Source of the DNA: Allium sativum
Taxonomy: Eukaryota; Streptophyta; Magnoliopsida; Asparagales; Amaryllidaceae
DNA length: 64,000 nt
Reading direction: 5' to 3'
NCBI GenBank assembly: GCA_030737875.1
Contig: CM060922.1
Location: 232,728,335-232,792,334 of the forward strand
Part shown: one piece after another, positions 62,364 through 64,000 of the stretch
Layout of the letters: the number at the start of each line of letters is the position of its first letter
How positions within the stretch are numbered: position 1 is the first letter of the stretch
Made by a program: the position numbers and the translations under genes
Notes under the pieces: model-generated
The model's database searches: none
What the model was told of the DNA's origin: nothing
Seen by the model: the letters and a program-made list of their open reading frames with translations, nothing else

Positions 62364-63494
62364 CCCGGTGGGCTATTGCATCCTCTAGACGTTCCACTAT
62401 GGAAGTGGGAGAGTATTTCCATGGATTTTATCGATGGGCTACCAAGGTCAAGGAAAGGGAATACGAGCATTTGGGTTATTGTGGATAGACTTACGAAGAG
62501 TGCTCATTTCATTCCGGTGAAGGGCAAGAGGACCGCATCTTGGCTAGCGTCTGTATATCTTCGTGAGATTGTGAGACTACATGGAGTCCCTTCTAGTATA
62601 GTCAGTGACTGTGACCCAATCTTTACAAGTCAATTCTGGAATAGCTTGCAAGAAGCTATGGGCACGAGGTTGAATCTAAGTACGGCTTATCACTCACAGA
62701 CGGACGGTCAAACTGAAATGGTGAATAGGGTACTCGAGGATCTGTTGAGGCTCTGTATTCTGGATTTTGGTGGTACTTGGGAAGACCATCTTCCTCTTGT
62801 TGAGTTTGCGTATAATAACAGTTATCAGGCAAGCATAGGGATAGCACCATTTGAAGCTTTATATGGGAGGCCGTGCAAGTCGCTTACATGTTGGTGGGAG
62901 ACTACAGATGAGCTTATACTTGGGCCTGATATGATCAGAGATACATCCGAGAAGGTCGAGTTGATTCGGAGACGGATGAAAGCGGCCCAAGACCGACAGA
63001 AATCCTATGCTGATAAGCGAAGAACTGATTTGGAGTTTGATGTTGGGGATATGGTTTTCGTGAAGGTTTCCCCTTTGCGGAATGTGGTCCGATTTGGAGC
63101 CGTTGGGAAGTTAGCACCGAGGTTTGTTGGACCATTCCCTATTATAGAGAGGATCGGGCAGATGGCTTATAGAGTGGAGTTGCCCGAGAAGCTTGCCGGA
63201 GTACACGATGTTTTTCATATCTCGCATCTCCGGAAGTGTTTACATCAATCAGCAGAGGTTGTTGAGCCAAGTGTTCTGAAAGATGTGGAAGTGGAGAAAG
63301 AGGCTACCTTGAGGAGAGCTCCGATTCGTATCTTGGGGACGGAGACCAAGAAGCTAAGGAATCGAGAGGTCAAGTTGGTGAAGGTTCAATGGGGTGAAGC
63401 CGAAGAAGACGCAACTTGGGAAACCGAGGAGAAGATGCGTGGGCTTTATCCATTCCTTTTTGAGGGTACACTCTCAATCTCTTTTCTTTGTTAG
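62364..63494 (+). pseudogene. Chromovirus integrase core and chromodomain, separated from the rest
   Basis: The frame resumes right after H in the same phase. The catalytic triad is visible: Asp in SMDFIDGLP (62424), Asp in VSDCDP (about 62607) and Glu in DGQTEMVN, 36 residues later (D35E spacing). VSDCDP has Cys where Arg is usual. The GPF module (KLAPRFVGPFPII) follows. The C-terminus is a plant chromodomain of the type ending ATWETEEKMRGLYPFLF, which directs such integrases to heterochromatin. These features place L in the plant chromoviruses, most likely the Tekay/Del group. The ATG at 62337 lies in H and is not the native start; the piece has no promoter of its own. Confidence 0.9.
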
Positions 63495-64000
63495 CATATC
63501 TTTCTCTTTGCTATCCATTTTTATCTAGTTTATCGTGTTAATCTTGTCATGAGAACCTTAGGTAGAAACCCTTTGGATGAAACATGTGTTTGAAACATGT
63601 TATGCTTGATGTTTGCAAGTGGTTGCAAGTGTTTGCAAGTGGTTACTCGTGGATGCATTATACACGTTAGGCACTAGATCGGCTCACACACTCCTCATAT
63701 TGCATATGCATGAGTGTTTATGCTTATTCATGGATGAAAATTTTTGTGTTATCACATGGATGTTGCATATGGATGTATGTTATGTGCACACATATAGATG
63801 TTATACATTATGTTAGGAATTGCATACATATGGATTCATTTCACTAACATAATTTGCATTGATGATATTTGCATTAGATAAGTACATATACACACACCTT
63901 TGCATATGTTCATACAACATTTAGAATCTTGTAAGGACAATGATTGCTCGTGGATGATGTTTTGAGTAGATGGATGTTGGATGGTAGGATACGTTATTCC
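63495..64000 (+). mobile_element. Element L: 3' internal tail after integrase
   Basis: AT-rich non-coding DNA after the integrase stop, with short direct repeats such as gtttgcaagtggttgcaagt near 63610 and several tggatg/atggatgt motifs. No polypurine tract and no second LTR start are reached before the window ends. Confidence 0.7.

Overview
The window looks like plant nuclear DNA, most likely from a flowering plant with a large, repeat-rich genome. I see no convincing host gene, tRNA, rRNA or organelle gene. Almost all 64 kb can be assigned to LTR retrotransposons inserted into one another, up to five levels deep. The plant assignment rests on primer-binding sites (PBSs) of the form TGGTATCAGAGC (complementary to plant initiator tRNA-Met), on plant chromovirus-type gag-pol, and on LTR starts of the type TGTAACRACCC. 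I use letters A to L for the elements; these are my own labels.

Layout, left to right. 1-1556 is a minus-strand LTR (A) of the same family as the right-hand autonomous element L. 1557-2901 is a minus-strand giant-LTR fragment (B). 2902-11014 is element C (+): a 5' LTR remnant, a 1.2 kb internal region and a 6.26 kb 3' LTR. 11015-19540 plus 41024-41480 is element D (+), whose 3' LTR is split by E. E (19541-21016, 34113-35893, 38704-41023) is a roughly 5.6 kb solo LTR, itself split by F and G. F (21017-34112, minus) has two LTRs of about 6.02 kb around only 1.05 kb of internal DNA. G (35894-38703, +) is a deletion derivative with intact ends and a TATTT target-site duplication. I (41481-47279, minus) has a 0.4 kb internal region. 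J (47280-48314) and K (48315-50305) are minus-strand LTR pieces. L (50306 to the window end, +) is a Ty3/gypsy chromovirus with a 3.1 kb 5' LTR and one gag-pol frame. L is broken by four stop codons and by H (56969-62363, minus), a 5.4 kb solo LTR inserted in the integrase region with a CCCGG duplication.

Inferred nesting: I contains D; D contains C (which contains B, which contains A) and E (which contains F and G). On the right, I contains J, J contains K, K contains L and L contains H.

The most notable content is the giant-LTR family (B, C, D, E, F, G, H, I, K). Its LTRs are 5.4-6.3 kb, its internal regions are 0.4-1.2 kb and non-coding, and it shares PBS and polypurine-tract (PPT) signals with chromoviruses. 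It is therefore a non-autonomous group that would need proteins supplied by another element; L is a plausible type of donor. The long LTRs carry a variable array of A/T hairpins and a better conserved block rich in inverted repeats, both apparently downstream of the promoter. Boundaries were read by eye from TG/CA ends, PBS, PPT and target duplications. No alignment was run, so identities and nesting are approximate.
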